A DNA stretch of 32,385 bases from Clostridiales bacterium (GCA_024684665.1 JAIKWN010000032.1:1-32385), one strand, 5' to 3'. Shown: positions 1 to 9,305, counted from the stretch's first letter. Notes: generated by a model from the sequence alone, not told the origin. Numbers and translations are program-made.

Positions 1-292
1 TCATGGAATCCAGGATGGTCATGCCGGACCACACGCAGTCGTGTTCGTTATTGTCCAGCGAAATGAGCTTGAAATCCCAGTTGACCGGAACGATCTCAAG
101 GTCCCAGCCGTTCATATCGCAGACGGCCTTACACATCTCCACATCGAAGCCGGCATAGTTTCCGCTGTCATCCAGATAGCTGAAGGGCGGATATTCCGCG
201 TCGATGCCCATGCGGAAGGTTTCCGCGGCGGCCAGGGACACAGCAAGGATAAGCGCGAGGGACAGGGTCAGCGCGAATGCTTTCTTCATCAT
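1..292 (-). CDS. Polar amino-acid ABC transporter substrate-binding protein (family 3), N-terminal part
   Basis: The first 97 codons are present; the rest lies beyond the left edge. The start is a double ATG (290-292 and 287-289) preceded by AAGGAGG. A signal peptide (MMKKAFALTLSLALILAVSL, then AAAE) leads into the family-3 solute-binding fold: MGIDAEYPPFSY, GFDVEMCKAV and WSGMTI are the usual N-lobe motifs that hold the alpha-amino and carboxylate groups of the ligand. The protein should be exported and deliver an amino acid to an ABC permease not seen here. No Cys lipobox is visible at the signal-peptide end, which is unusual for a Gram-positive binding protein; the pair of start codons does not change this. 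The specific amino acid cannot be told from this fragment. Confidence 0.88.
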   Translation of the reverse strand, partial: MMKKAFALTLSLALILAVSLAAAETFRMGIDAEYPPFSYLDDSGNYAGFDVEMCKAVCDMNGWDLEIVPVNWDFKLISLDNNEHDCVWSGMTILDSM

Positions 293-347
293 ACGGGTTT
301 GTCCTCCTTAATGGATTCATTTTCGGATCCATTTTTAATGTGCTAAC

Positions 348-376
348 ACTTTATCACTTTACCGCGCTAAAGTCAA
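348..376 (-). promoter_or_regulatory. Candidate sigma-A promoter for the binding-protein gene
   Basis: On the minus strand TTGACT (371-376) and TAAAGT (348-353) are separated by 17 bases and lie about 56 bases before the start codon. The match is 5/6 for the -35 box and 4/6 for the -10 box. Confidence 0.5.
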
Positions 377-437
377 TCCCACGAAGGAGATATTTTGGAA
401 CGGTTTATCAGATAAGCGCCGTGAGGAAATCCATTCC

Positions 438-1370
438 TCAACGCAGGAAGAACGCCGCTGCCGCAAAAACCGCAACGGTCAGCAGTGTATACAGTGCAAG
501 GAAGCCGGAAAGATACTCGCTTTCTTCCCCTTCCTTTACGTATATCCCATAAGCGAATGTGGGCGGCAGGATCGCAAATATGAGTGCCGCGGAGCGGTAC
601 ATCCCGTCGTCCGGAAAGAGTCGTCCTGCCAGCCTGGCGGCAATCAGCCCAAGCACGGCGAAAAAACATGCCCGGGCGGCTGCCGTCTTTCCGGCTTCTT
701 TCAGATCGATCCCTTTCAGCGAGAAGCTGTATCCGACAGAAAGGATAATGAGAGCACTGACGGGCGTTCCCATGAAATCCACCGCCGCCATCACCGCCCG
801 CCCCGGCGCGGAACCCGTCAGCAGCCGTCCGATGCCAGTAACAGAGCAGATGAAGCCCATAAGTATAGCCGCGTTGACCGGCGTAATGAGCCTTTGCGCC
901 GTCTCCCCAAGCCCCGACTTCGCACCGCTTCGCAGCGAGAGAAGGGACATGACCACCGTCCACTGAATGAGTGCATTGCCTGCGTCCAGAAGTGCCAGAT
1001 GGTACAGGTTCTCCTGTCCATACAAAAGAAGGAAGAGCGCATATCCGATGCTGCCGCCCTCGATCGTCGTCATCAGCCATGGAGCAATCCCCTGCCGCAG
1101 CCCGAGCAGCCTCGCAGCTGCATGCCCCAGCAGGAACGCCGTGAGCGTAAAGCCCGAGAAGACAAAAAACAGCGCCGCCTCGCGTCCGGTAAACGTCATG
1201 TCACAGAACGCGGAGAACAGCACGGCAGGCAAACAGATTTTGACAAGGAGGTTCTTCATTTCCTCCATACCCTTTTCGGAGATGATACCATACACGCGGG
1301 CGAACCGCCCGAGAAGCAGCGCTGTGATCACCGGCAGGACCACTTCCGCCACCCCAAAGAGCTTTGCCAA
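438..1370 (-). CDS. AEC-family (auxin efflux carrier type) membrane transporter
   Basis: A 310-residue, highly hydrophobic protein of the Mem_trans/AEC family, which includes bacterial malate and amino-acid carriers. About ten membrane segments can be traced. Family-like features are the N-terminal LPVITALLLG segment, the KICLPAVLF stretch in an early helix, the glycine-rich crossover TTIEGGSIGYALF and the C-terminal ILPPTFAYGIYV. The reading frame stays open to 1493, but the start is best placed at TTG 1368-1370: it follows GAGGAGG by seven bases and gives the normal family length, whereas the upstream extension lacks a ribosome site and is not membrane-like. It is divergent from groES. The substrate cannot be assigned. 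Confidence 0.88.
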   Translation of the reverse strand: MAKLFGVAEVVLPVITALLLGRFARVYGIISEKGMEEMKNLLVKICLPAVLFSAFCDMTFTGREAALFFVFSGFTLTAFLLGHAAARLLGLRQGIAPWLMTTIEGGSIGYALFLLLYGQENLYHLALLDAGNALIQWTVVMSLLSLRSGAKSGLGETAQRLITPVNAAILMGFICSVTGIGRLLTGSAPGRAVMAAVDFMGTPVSALIILSVGYSFSLKGIDLKEAGKTAAARACFFAVLGLIAARLAGRLFPDDGMYRSAALIFAILPPTFAYGIYVKEGEESEYLSGFLALYTLLTVAVFAAAAFFLR

Positions 1371-1415
1371 GCGCTTCCCTCCTCTTCTCAATTCAGTTTC
1401 TTCAAATATGTTTTT

Positions 1416-1444
1416 ATTATATTCTCCGCCGGAAGCTGCCGCAA
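1416..1444 (-). promoter_or_regulatory. Candidate promoter for the AEC transporter
   Basis: Minus strand TTGCGG (1439-1444), 17-base spacer, perfect TATAAT (1416-1421). It lies about 45 bases before the TTG start. The -35 match is poor; the -10 match is full. Confidence 0.5.
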
Positions 1445-1519
1445 GAAGGATCTCAGGGGAAACGGGAATATTCAATAACAATACAAAATTCATTTATGAT
1501 TTTTGGTAAAATTATGATC

Positions 1520-1548
1520 TTGCCGAAAACCGGAAGAATGATTATAGT
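1520..1548 (+). promoter_or_regulatory. groESL promoter
   Basis: TTGCCG (1520-1525), 17-base spacer, TATAGT (1543-1548). Transcription would begin near 1555, just before the CIRCE element, so that bound HrcA would block initiation or early elongation. Confidence 0.7.
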
Positions 1549-1559
1549 ATACAAGGCTT

Positions 1560-1586
1560 TTAGCACTCAATCTTTCTGAGTGCTAA
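1560..1586 (+). promoter_or_regulatory. CIRCE operator (HrcA binding site)
   Basis: A perfect inverted repeat, TTAGCACTC-N9-GAGTGCTAA, identical to the consensus CIRCE. It lies between the -10 box and the groES ribosome site. In Firmicutes this site binds the HrcA repressor and gives heat-shock induction of groESL. hrcA is not in the window. Confidence 0.97.
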
Positions 1587-1628
1587 CAACCGCAAGATAG
1601 TTAATAACACTTCAAGGAGGTTAGTTTT

Positions 1629-3567
<1,939 letters not shown>

Positions 3568-3590
3568 TTCCGTAAAAGAGCCAATTCATT

Positions 3591-3624
3591 GGGCGAGTAC
3601 CTTTCCCGGTACTCGCCCCTCTTT
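3591..3624 (+). terminator. Intrinsic terminator of groESL
   Basis: Perfect 11-bp stem GGGCGAGTACC (3591-3601) / GGTACTCGCCC (3608-3618) with a 6-base loop, followed by CTCTTTTAT. Confidence 0.85.
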
Positions 3625-3660
3625 TATATGGCGGAGAATCCTTCCCGCCAATGAGCGGAT

Positions 3661-3712
3661 ATCAGACTGCAGGCGCGGAACTGGCTGTCCGGCTCCGCGT
3701 CTGCAGTCTGAT
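3661..3712. repeat. Long hairpin between the convergent groESL and adaptor operons
   Basis: A 19-bp inverted repeat (3661-3679 and 3694-3712), with a single G-T wobble and a 14-base loop, ends six bases before the stop codon of the minus-strand adaptor gene. On the plus strand it is followed by GCATTTTATTCTT, so it could act as a back-up terminator for groESL. On the minus strand it lies directly after the adaptor stop but lacks a T-run. Confidence 0.75.
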
Positions 3713-3717
3713 GCATT

Positions 3718-4725
3718 TTATTCTTCATCCGTCAATGTGATCGTAAGCCCGATGGGAAGGAGTCCATCTTCCTCCTCCGGCCGCAGCTCCACCGTCACCG
3801 CGCCGCCGGAGAGGCCATGCAGCACCCGGGTCACCGTCGCCGGTTTTAGCGTTTCATGCGGATCGTCCGCCCGGTAATAGCGCATCTGTACCCCTCGAGA
3901 GAAGCGTTCCGCGTCGTCCTCCTCCACGGGGACAGAGAGAATCGTATGGGTCGCGATTTCGGCGAGGCCCAGCTCTTCGGTCACCTGATCACCCTTCGCA
4001 GCCAGGATCGCAGTTACAATGCCGTCCGCGGGAGAAACCACGTCGGTTTCCTTCTTGGCGGCGGAGCGCCACAGCAGGTCGCCCCGCGCTACCGCGTCGC
4101 CCTCCTTCACAAGCAGTTCCAGCAGTTTACCCGTCCCGGAAACAGGAACCAGGGCGGACGCTTCCACCGTCCCGCTACCAACACAGGAATCCTCTTCGTA
4201 TTTCCCGGAACGATACAGGGAAACGGTTTCCCCGATAAAAAGCTCCCCCGTCTTTACGAGGACCCGGTAGCTTTCCCCGTCGATAGATGTGACGATGCCT
4301 TCAGCCGTATGCTCTCCGTCTGCCTGGCAGCGGATAAACAGCCGTTCGCCGCCATGCACCAGCATGGTTTCCACGGTGCGCTTCGCGCCGTCGTTTGTGC
4401 AGGCGATCTCGTATCTCTCTGCAGGATCGATTTCAAGGACTACGCCGTCGATGTCGTCTCCCACGTCCGGGTGGATCGCTTCAATGGTTCCTGACGTCGG
4501 CGCGAAGGCCTCGTCCTGACGGATGCGGCCAAGAAGTTCATCCTTCCTGAGCCACTGCCCCACTTCCGGCGTCAGTTCCTCCAGAAGCCCGTCCGCCGGT
4601 GCTTCCGCCAATACCGTTTCATCCGCGCGCACGCTGCCGTTCCAGGTCATCCCGAGAGCCCCAGCCGGAAGCACGAGACTGGCAAGGCACAGTGCAGCAG
4701 CCACGCGGATTCCAATATTCTTCAT
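3718..4725 (-). CDS. Secreted HlyD/MacA-like adaptor protein (distal, copy 1)
   Basis: 335 residues. A signal peptide (about residues 1-24, ending PAGALG) is followed by biotinyl-lipoyl half-motifs near 43-70 (ADGLLEELTPEVGQWL), then PTSGTIEAIHPDVGDDIDG, and a second pair VSGTGKLLELLVKEGDAVARG and SPADGIVTAILAAKGDQVTE, finishing in beta-barrel-like sequence. These are hallmarks of periplasmic adaptor/membrane-fusion proteins. There is no membrane anchor after the signal peptide and no lipobox. It is clearly paralogous to the next gene upstream (same order of motifs, GSGT...PV.GTG/GSG core). Last gene of the exporter operon; ATG preceded by AAGGGAG. Its role at the pump is inferred from context. 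Confidence 0.75.
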   Translation of the reverse strand: MKNIGIRVAAALCLASLVLPAGALGMTWNGSVRADETVLAEAPADGLLEELTPEVGQWLRKDELLGRIRQDEAFAPTSGTIEAIHPDVGDDIDGVVLEIDPAERYEIACTNDGAKRTVETMLVHGGERLFIRCQADGEHTAEGIVTSIDGESYRVLVKTGELFIGETVSLYRSGKYEEDSCVGSGTVEASALVPVSGTGKLLELLVKEGDAVARGDLLWRSAAKKETDVVSPADGIVTAILAAKGDQVTEELGLAEIATHTILSVPVEEDDAERFSRGVQMRYYRADDPHETLKPATVTRVLHGLSGGAVTVELRPEEEDGLLPIGLTITLTDEE

Positions 4726-4766
4726 TTTCTCACGCTCCCTTCGTCCTGAAAAAGGAGCTCATGCCG

Positions 4767-5978
4767 TCAATTTCCATCCGGGCGCTGCAGGCGGCCGCCT
4801 TCCGGAGCCCCTTCGCCACGCCGTCCATTCCGGCCTTCAGGCATTTCTTCGCCAGCATCCGGTTCATCCTCTTCTGTGTCAGCTTCCGGTTCTTCCTCTT
4901 CCTGCACGTCTTCCTCCTCGGAAGATTCGGCTTCGATTGTCTCCACTACGACGCTCATGCCGTAGCGCACCGCGTCATCCGGTGTGAAGTCGATGAGCAC
5001 GCGGTACGTCACCTCGTTCGTTCCCTCGCTTGCTACGCCGGAGATCATTGTGACGGTTCCGGTATACTCCCGTCTTTCATCCGCCGAAAGTTCGATGTGT
5101 ACGGAATCCCCTTCATGAAGCTGGTTCAGGCTGTCTTCCGGCAGTTCCGCGGAGACCCGCATATCCTCCCTGCGGTACAGCACGGCCACGACGCTGTCCT
5201 TGGCGATCGGACTGCCCTGGCTGGCGTTCAGGGCGGCAATCACGCCCTCCTGCCCCGCTGTGATGTCGGTGCCCGTCATGCGGTATCCATCGAAAGCCCC
5301 GGTCAGGGTCTCCATCAGGAGATCGCCCTTTTTAACAATGTCTCCATCTTTGACGGCAATGCGCACGATGCTACCGCTGCCGGTCACGGCTACCGGGTTC
5401 TGCCTCCCGGCCGTGCCGCTTCCGATATGCTTCCCGGCGCTGTGGCTCTTGTCACGATAGAGTTCCACGGTATCGCCGGGGATAAAACTCCCCTCATCAA
5501 TTTCAACGGTGAAGCCCGTCCCGTCGATAGCTTTGATTCTTCCGACGCCCTCGCGGGAGGAATTGCTCTTGCAGCGTGCGTATACCGTTTCCCCCACATG
5601 TACGAATTTCGCGGAAACAGAATTGTAGGCGTTGTCCGTCGTGGCGTCGATCACAAAGGCGGAATCCCGTTCGATATACAATACCGCGCCATAGCGAGCC
5701 GCCACGGTCTCCGCCGCATCGCCCGGCTCGCCAAAAATGCCGGTAACCGTGCCGTTCTCATCCGCGTAGACCTTGTCCGTGCGCAGCGAAACGAGGATGT
5801 CGTCTGCCGTGACCTGCTGTCCGACCTCGCCGACCACCCGGTCCACCGTGCCGCCGATGGGGGCGTAAACCTCTGTCGTATGCTTCGCGTTTACTTTGCC
5901 GTCCATGGACAGCGTATCCGCAAGCACGGTGCAGGGCAGCAGGAGAACGAACAGCAGGAGGGAAATGCGCTTCTTCAT
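4767..5978 (-). CDS. Secreted HlyD/MacA-like adaptor protein with acidic tail (distal, copy 2)
   Basis: 403 residues. A signal peptide (residues 1-20, MKKRISLLLFVLLLPCTVLA) is followed by biotinyl-lipoyl motifs APIGGTVDRVVGEVGQQV, ENGTVTGIFGEPGDAAETV, GSGSIVRIAVKDGDIVKKG and AGQEGVIAALNASQGSPIAK, then beta-barrel sequence ending TYRVLIDFTPDDAVRYGMSV. A Cys lies in the signal region but its context (LLPC) is a poor lipobox, so a released protein is more likely than a lipoprotein. Residues 351-403 are a low-complexity tail, first Glu/Asp-rich and then Gly/Arg-rich. Paralogue of the downstream gene. It starts 58 bases after the permease stop, behind AAAGGAG. Confidence 0.78.
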   Translation of the reverse strand: MKKRISLLLFVLLLPCTVLADTLSMDGKVNAKHTTEVYAPIGGTVDRVVGEVGQQVTADDILVSLRTDKVYADENGTVTGIFGEPGDAAETVAARYGAVLYIERDSAFVIDATTDNAYNSVSAKFVHVGETVYARCKSNSSREGVGRIKAIDGTGFTVEIDEGSFIPGDTVELYRDKSHSAGKHIGSGTAGRQNPVAVTGSGSIVRIAVKDGDIVKKGDLLMETLTGAFDGYRMTGTDITAGQEGVIAALNASQGSPIAKDSVVAVLYRREDMRVSAELPEDSLNQLHEGDSVHIELSADERREYTGTVTMISGVASEGTNEVTYRVLIDFTPDDAVRYGMSVVVETIEAESSEEEDVQEEEEPEADTEEDEPDAGEEMPEGRNGRRGEGAPEGGRLQRPDGN

Positions 5979-6036
5979 GTGTGTTTCTCCTTTCTTGATC
6001 CTACGGTATTCTTACCGGTTTATACTGTCCTTTTTA

Positions 6037-7251
6037 TCACATTGAGCGCAGGGCGTCAATGGGATTCAGCTTGCTCGCTTTGCGCGCCGGCGCCCAGCCG
6101 AAGAGGATGCCGACTGCGGCTGAGAAGCCGACACCGAGAGCGATCGCACCCATGCTAACCACGAATTCGGTCCCGATCGCGCGACCAAGGGCAAAGGAGA
6201 GCGAAAGGCCCAGTACGATTCCGATCATCCCACCAAAGATGGACAGCAGGAAGCTCTCGATCAGGAACTGCAGCTGGATCTGCCAGGGCATGGCGCCCAG
6301 CGCTTTCTTGAGGCCGATCTCCGTCGTGCGCTCCGTTACGGTCGTCAGCATCATATTCATGATGCCGATGCCGCCAACAACGAGAGCGATGCTCGCAATG
6401 CCGGCCAGCATTGTGGACATCATGGACAGCATGGACTGCATCGCCTCTTCGATGCTCTCCATGGAAGCGATGGTGTAGGTATCCTCTTCATAGCTGAAGA
6501 TGGGATCCATTGCGTTCTCCAGGATCTCTTTGACCTCGGAAGATTCATATCCCTCCGTCATATGGACAGTGAAACTGGTCACGACGTTCGTGCTGTTCAG
6601 CCGCATTGCCGTAGTATAGGGGATCAGTACGTCTGGCGAGCCCATGAGCGCAGCCGCGATGCCGCCGCCGCTGTCTTCTTCCATGAGGCCGACAATCCGG
6701 AAAGGGTGCCCAGAAATGTAGATCGTTTCGTCGATCGGGTCTTTTGCGAAGAAGAATTCATCAACGATGTTCTTGCTAATGAGGCAGACCCAGGTCGTAT
6801 AATTGTCGTCCAGATAATTGAGGCCGCGCCCCCGGGTCACAAGATCATCAGTGATCTGAAAATAATATCCGTTCTTTCCGGAAACAGAAATCCGGGAATC
6901 GGAAATCTTCCCGCCGTACACGATATACGCCCGCGTACTGACCGTCGGGACGATGCCGTCCACCGCATCCAGATCGGTGATTTTTTGGAGATCCCCAATC
7001 AGCATGCCGGCCTTTTCGTCCGTTCCCGTGACACTGACCGTCAGCGTACCCGCGCCGAGCTCCGAAAAACGGGCGGACAGGGAGCCCGACACGCCGTTGA
7101 CCGTGGAGATGAGGGCAATGACGGCGGTGACGCCGATCATGATGCCAAGGAGGGTCAGGAAAGAGCGCACCCGGTTCCCGAGGATGTTGTCGATGGACAT
7201 CCGGACGCATTCGTGCACCATGACGAGGGTCCCAAGTAACCGCTTAAGCAT
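6037..7251 (-). CDS. MacB-type ABC transporter permease (MacB_PCD/FtsX)
   Basis: 404 residues. One N-terminal membrane helix (NRVRSFLTLLGIMIGVTAVIA) is followed by a large extracytoplasmic MacB_PCD domain of about 220 residues and three C-terminal helices of the FtsX fold, with the usual TERTTEIGLKKALGA coupling segment and the ending WAPARKASKLNPIDALR. This is the architecture of mechanotransmission pumps such as MacB and LolCE, which push substrates outside the membrane rather than moving them through it. The ATG at 7249-7251 overlaps the ATPase stop by eight bases, indicating translational coupling; the frame is open 20 codons further upstream, but that part lies inside the ATPase gene and is not family-like. 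Confidence 0.93.
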   Translation of the reverse strand: MLKRLLGTLVMVHECVRMSIDNILGNRVRSFLTLLGIMIGVTAVIALISTVNGVSGSLSARFSELGAGTLTVSVTGTDEKAGMLIGDLQKITDLDAVDGIVPTVSTRAYIVYGGKISDSRISVSGKNGYYFQITDDLVTRGRGLNYLDDNYTTWVCLISKNIVDEFFFAKDPIDETIYISGHPFRIVGLMEEDSGGGIAAALMGSPDVLIPYTTAMRLNSTNVVTSFTVHMTEGYESSEVKEILENAMDPIFSYEEDTYTIASMESIEEAMQSMLSMMSTMLAGIASIALVVGGIGIMNMMLTTVTERTTEIGLKKALGAMPWQIQLQFLIESFLLSIFGGMIGIVLGLSLSFALGRAIGTEFVVSMGAIALGVGFSAAVGILFGWAPARKASKLNPIDALRSM

Positions 7252-7945
7252 CGGTTGCCTCGCCCCCCTCCAGGATCTCGCCGTCGATGATGCGCACGAT
7301 GCGGCGCGCATTCGCGGCGATGTTCATATCGTGGGTGATCATGATCACAGTGCGGTGCTCGTCATTCAGCGCCCGGAACAGCTCCATGATCTGCCGGCCT
7401 GTTTTCTGATCCAGTGCGCCCGTCGGTTCGTCTGCGAGGAGGATAGATGGATTTCCCACCAGAGCCCTCGCGATCGCGACGCGCTGCTGCTGGCCGCCGG
7501 AAAGCTGGTTCGGAAAGTGGTCCATCCGATCGGACAGGCCGACGCGGTCCAGCATCTCCATGGCCATCTTTTTGCGCGTCCTGGGGGCCACGCCCGCATA
7601 GATGAGAGGCAGCTCCACGTTCTTGCGCGCCGTCAACCGGGGCAGGAGCTGGGAATTCTGGAAAATGAAGCCGATCTCACGGCTGCGCACTTCAGCCAGC
7701 TCCGCTTCATCCAGCTCATCCACCTCGCGGCCCCGAAGAATATAGCGGCCCCGCGTTGGCGTATCCAGGCAGCCGATGATGTTCATGAGCGTCGATTTGC
7801 CACTACCGGAAGGCCCGAGGACGGAGAGGAACTCGCCTTCCTGGATGGAAAGATCGATACCCTTCAGAATATGGGCGACCTCGCCGCCCACGATATAGTC
7901 CTTGTCGATCTTATGCATCTCGAAGAAGGGCTCGTTTTCGTTCAT
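7244..7945 (-). CDS. MacB/LolD-type ABC transporter ATP-binding protein
   Basis: 233 residues with every ATPase motif: Walker [10 protein letters not shown] (44-52), Q-loop glutamine Q96 in [10 protein letters not shown], signature LSGGQ (148-152), Walker [13 protein letters not shown] (168-179), and switch histidine H205 in [27 protein letters not shown] is typical of the MacB/LolD/FtsE branch. Its ATG overlaps the stop of the anchored adaptor gene as ATGA, and its 3' end overlaps the permease start, so the three genes form one translationally coupled block. It supplies the energy for the exporter from the cytoplasmic face. Confidence 0.97.
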   Translation of the reverse strand: MNENEPFFEMHKIDKDYIVGGEVAHILKGIDLSIQEGEFLSVLGPSGSGKSTLMNIIGCLDTPTRGRYILRGREVDELDEAELAEVRSREIGFIFQNSQLLPRLTARKNVELPLIYAGVAPRTRKKMAMEMLDRVGLSDRMDHFPNQLSGGQQQRVAIARALVGNPSILLADEPTGALDQKTGRQIMELFRALNDEHRTVIMITHDMNIAANARRIVRIIDGEILEGGEATDA

Positions 7946-8982
7946 CGCATGCCTCCGGCCGGCATCCCTCCCGGCATTGCACCGGCGCCAGTGCGGTTGC
8001 TTCCGGTCCCCGTTCGATTCCCTGTTCCCGTACGGTTCCCGTTGCCCCAGTTGCCGCGCTGGTTCTGCGGCTGGTTCACCTGCGTGCCGAACATGCCGTA
8101 CAAACCGCTGTTCTTCTCTTCCTTCTTCGCTACGGCGTAGACAGTTTCCCCGTCCGCGACGCCGTTCTTGATCTCGACGTAGTTGCCGTTCGTGACGCCG
8201 ACCTCAACTTCGGTCATTTCAAACGTTCCGTCTTCCTTCTGCTTATACACAAAGGGGTTGTTTTTCCGGTCGAAAGTCAGTGCGTCGGTCTTGAGAACGA
8301 CGACGTCCTTCGCCTCTTCCTTCGGGATGGAGACGGTGACCTGCATGCCGGGATAGATGGCCATCCCCTCAGGCACATCCACATAGGCCGTTGCGGAGTA
8401 ATAAGCCACGTTGTAGCTGGCCGTCGAAATGTAATTGATCGTAGCGATCCTGGAGTTGATCGTCTGCTCCGTCGCGGTCACGGTGATTACGCAGTCCTGT
8501 CCAACTTCGACATCAGTGATATCGTATTCATCGATGCGCATCGTGACCTTCATATGATCAAAATCCGCGATCTGCGCAAGCGTGTCGCCTGCATATACTT
8601 CGTCGTCCTTCTTGACCTCCATCAGGTTCACCCGTCCGTCGAAGTCGGCGGTGATGCTCGTTCCGTCGGAGAGCCGGATCAGGCGCCCGTTTTTCTTTAC
8701 GCTGTCGCCGACATCCGCATAGACGCCGCGCACTGTCGCGTCACCCGAAGCGGTATAGGTCTTGCTGTCGATCAGCGCGAGGGTGCCGGAGAAACTGAGC
8801 GCGTTTGAAATCGTGCCCGTGCTCGCAACATAAGAATCGTACACGATGGTGTATTCCGATTTGAGTCCCTCGTAGACGCGCCATCCGATAAATCCCGCGA
8901 TCGCGAGCAGCAAAAGCAGGATCACGATCCTGCGCACGCGTCTTTTCTTTTTGGTTCTTGTCTTCGGTTTCGCTTCGCTCAT
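7942..8982 (-). CDS. Membrane-anchored MacA/HlyD-like adaptor (efflux RND-type periplasmic adaptor)
   Basis: 346 residues from ATG 8980-8982 (GGAGG at a four-base spacing; a 17-codon longer frame exists but has no ribosome site). A basic N-terminus (KPKTRTKKKRRVRR) precedes one membrane helix (about 18-35), giving an N-in/C-out anchor. Then follow lipoyl motifs GDATVRGVYADVGDSVKKNG and ADFDGRVNLMEVKKDDEVYA, and the MacA-type barrel (MKVTMRIDEYDITDVEVGQD, VPEGMAIYPGMQVTVSIP). The membrane-proximal domain ends VKNG..GETVYAV-like, after which residues 303-346 are an Asn/Arg/Thr/Gly repeat tail. First gene of the exporter operon, divergent from the response regulator at 9306. Confidence 0.92.
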   Translation of the reverse strand: MSEAKPKTRTKKKRRVRRIVILLLLLAIAGFIGWRVYEGLKSEYTIVYDSYVASTGTISNALSFSGTLALIDSKTYTASGDATVRGVYADVGDSVKKNGRLIRLSDGTSITADFDGRVNLMEVKKDDEVYAGDTLAQIADFDHMKVTMRIDEYDITDVEVGQDCVITVTATEQTINSRIATINYISTASYNVAYYSATAYVDVPEGMAIYPGMQVTVSIPKEEAKDVVVLKTDALTFDRKNNPFVYKQKEDGTFEMTEVEVGVTNGNYVEIKNGVADGETVYAVAKKEEKNSGLYGMFGTQVNQPQNQRGNWGNGNRTGTGNRTGTGSNRTGAGAMPGGMPAGGMR

Positions 8983-9083
8983 GGTTCCTCCATCCGCCGC
9001 CTGCGGCAGGCTCTGTCCTTGCCCAGGAAGCATAGCCCGGCAAGCTTAAATGGGGCTAAAAAACGATTTTGCACCCCAGCCAT

Positions 9084-9113
9084 AGAATAACGCTACGTTT
9101 TAGTTTGATTTTA
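9084..9113 (-). promoter_or_regulatory. Candidate response-regulator box and promoter of the exporter operon
   Basis: TTTTA occurs at 9098-9102 and 9109-9113, 11 bases apart (minus strand: TAAAATCAAACTAAAACG). OmpR-family regulators bind such 11-base direct repeats. On the minus strand TATTCT (9084-9089) lies where a -10 box would be, and no -35 box is seen, as in activator-dependent promoters. The link to the adjacent regulator is inference. Confidence 0.35.
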
Positions 9114-9187
9114 ACTTCGCTCTTTACAGTAGGTGCGTCCGCAGGAGACCGGACCCCCTTCCGCCCTGCGGGCTCCCCCTTTCTCAG

Positions 9188-9218
9188 CCTGCGGGCCCTG
9201 CCCGCAGGTCTTCTCCTT
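9188..9218 (+). terminator. Terminator-like hairpin upstream of the response-regulator promoter
   Basis: CCTGCGGG (9188-9195) / CCCGCAGG (9201-9208), 8 bp with a 5-base loop, followed by TCTTCTCCTTTTTT on the plus strand. No plus-strand gene precedes it. Confidence 0.5.
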
Positions 9219-9255
9219 TTTTAGCCTCGGGCCTCTGCTTGCAGGTCATTTCTGC

Positions 9256-9284
9256 TTGTCCGACTGTTCCAATCCTGTTATACT
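9256..9284 (+). promoter_or_regulatory. Promoter of the first two-component system
   Basis: TTGTCC (9256-9261), 17-base spacer, TATACT (9279-9284). The start codon is only 21 bases beyond the -10 box, so the leader is very short and the GGAGG site lies almost at the 5' end of the transcript. Confidence 0.65.
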
Positions 9285-9305
9285 CTCCTACCGGAGGTGT
9301 GCGCT

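Larger units (their letters stand above)
8983..9305. other. Divergent regulatory region between the exporter operon and the response regulator
   Basis: No convincing coding frame. It holds an 11-bp-spaced TTTTA direct repeat with a weak minus-strand -10 box (about 9084-9113), a run of CTGCGGG/CCCGCAG motifs including one terminator-like hairpin (9188-9208 plus T-run), and a good plus-strand promoter (9256-9284). Confidence 0.6.

Noticed and set aside
338..353. Possible second CIRCE-like element (GTGCTAACA)
   Set aside because: Only one half-site is present and no inverted partner lies within 40 bases.
1371..1493. N-terminal extension of the AEC transporter to an upstream ATG
   Set aside because: No ribosome site, covers the promoter, and makes the protein 41 residues longer than the family; the TTG start with GAGGAGG is better.
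4599..6158. 519-codon open frame on the plus strand
   Set aside because: It is antisense to both soluble adaptors, has no ribosome site, and its translation is Arg/His-rich without domain features; GC-rich codon bias keeps this frame open.
6953..8140. 395-codon open frame on the plus strand
   Set aside because: Antisense to the ABC ATPase, permease and anchored adaptor, whose motifs and overlapping starts are clear.
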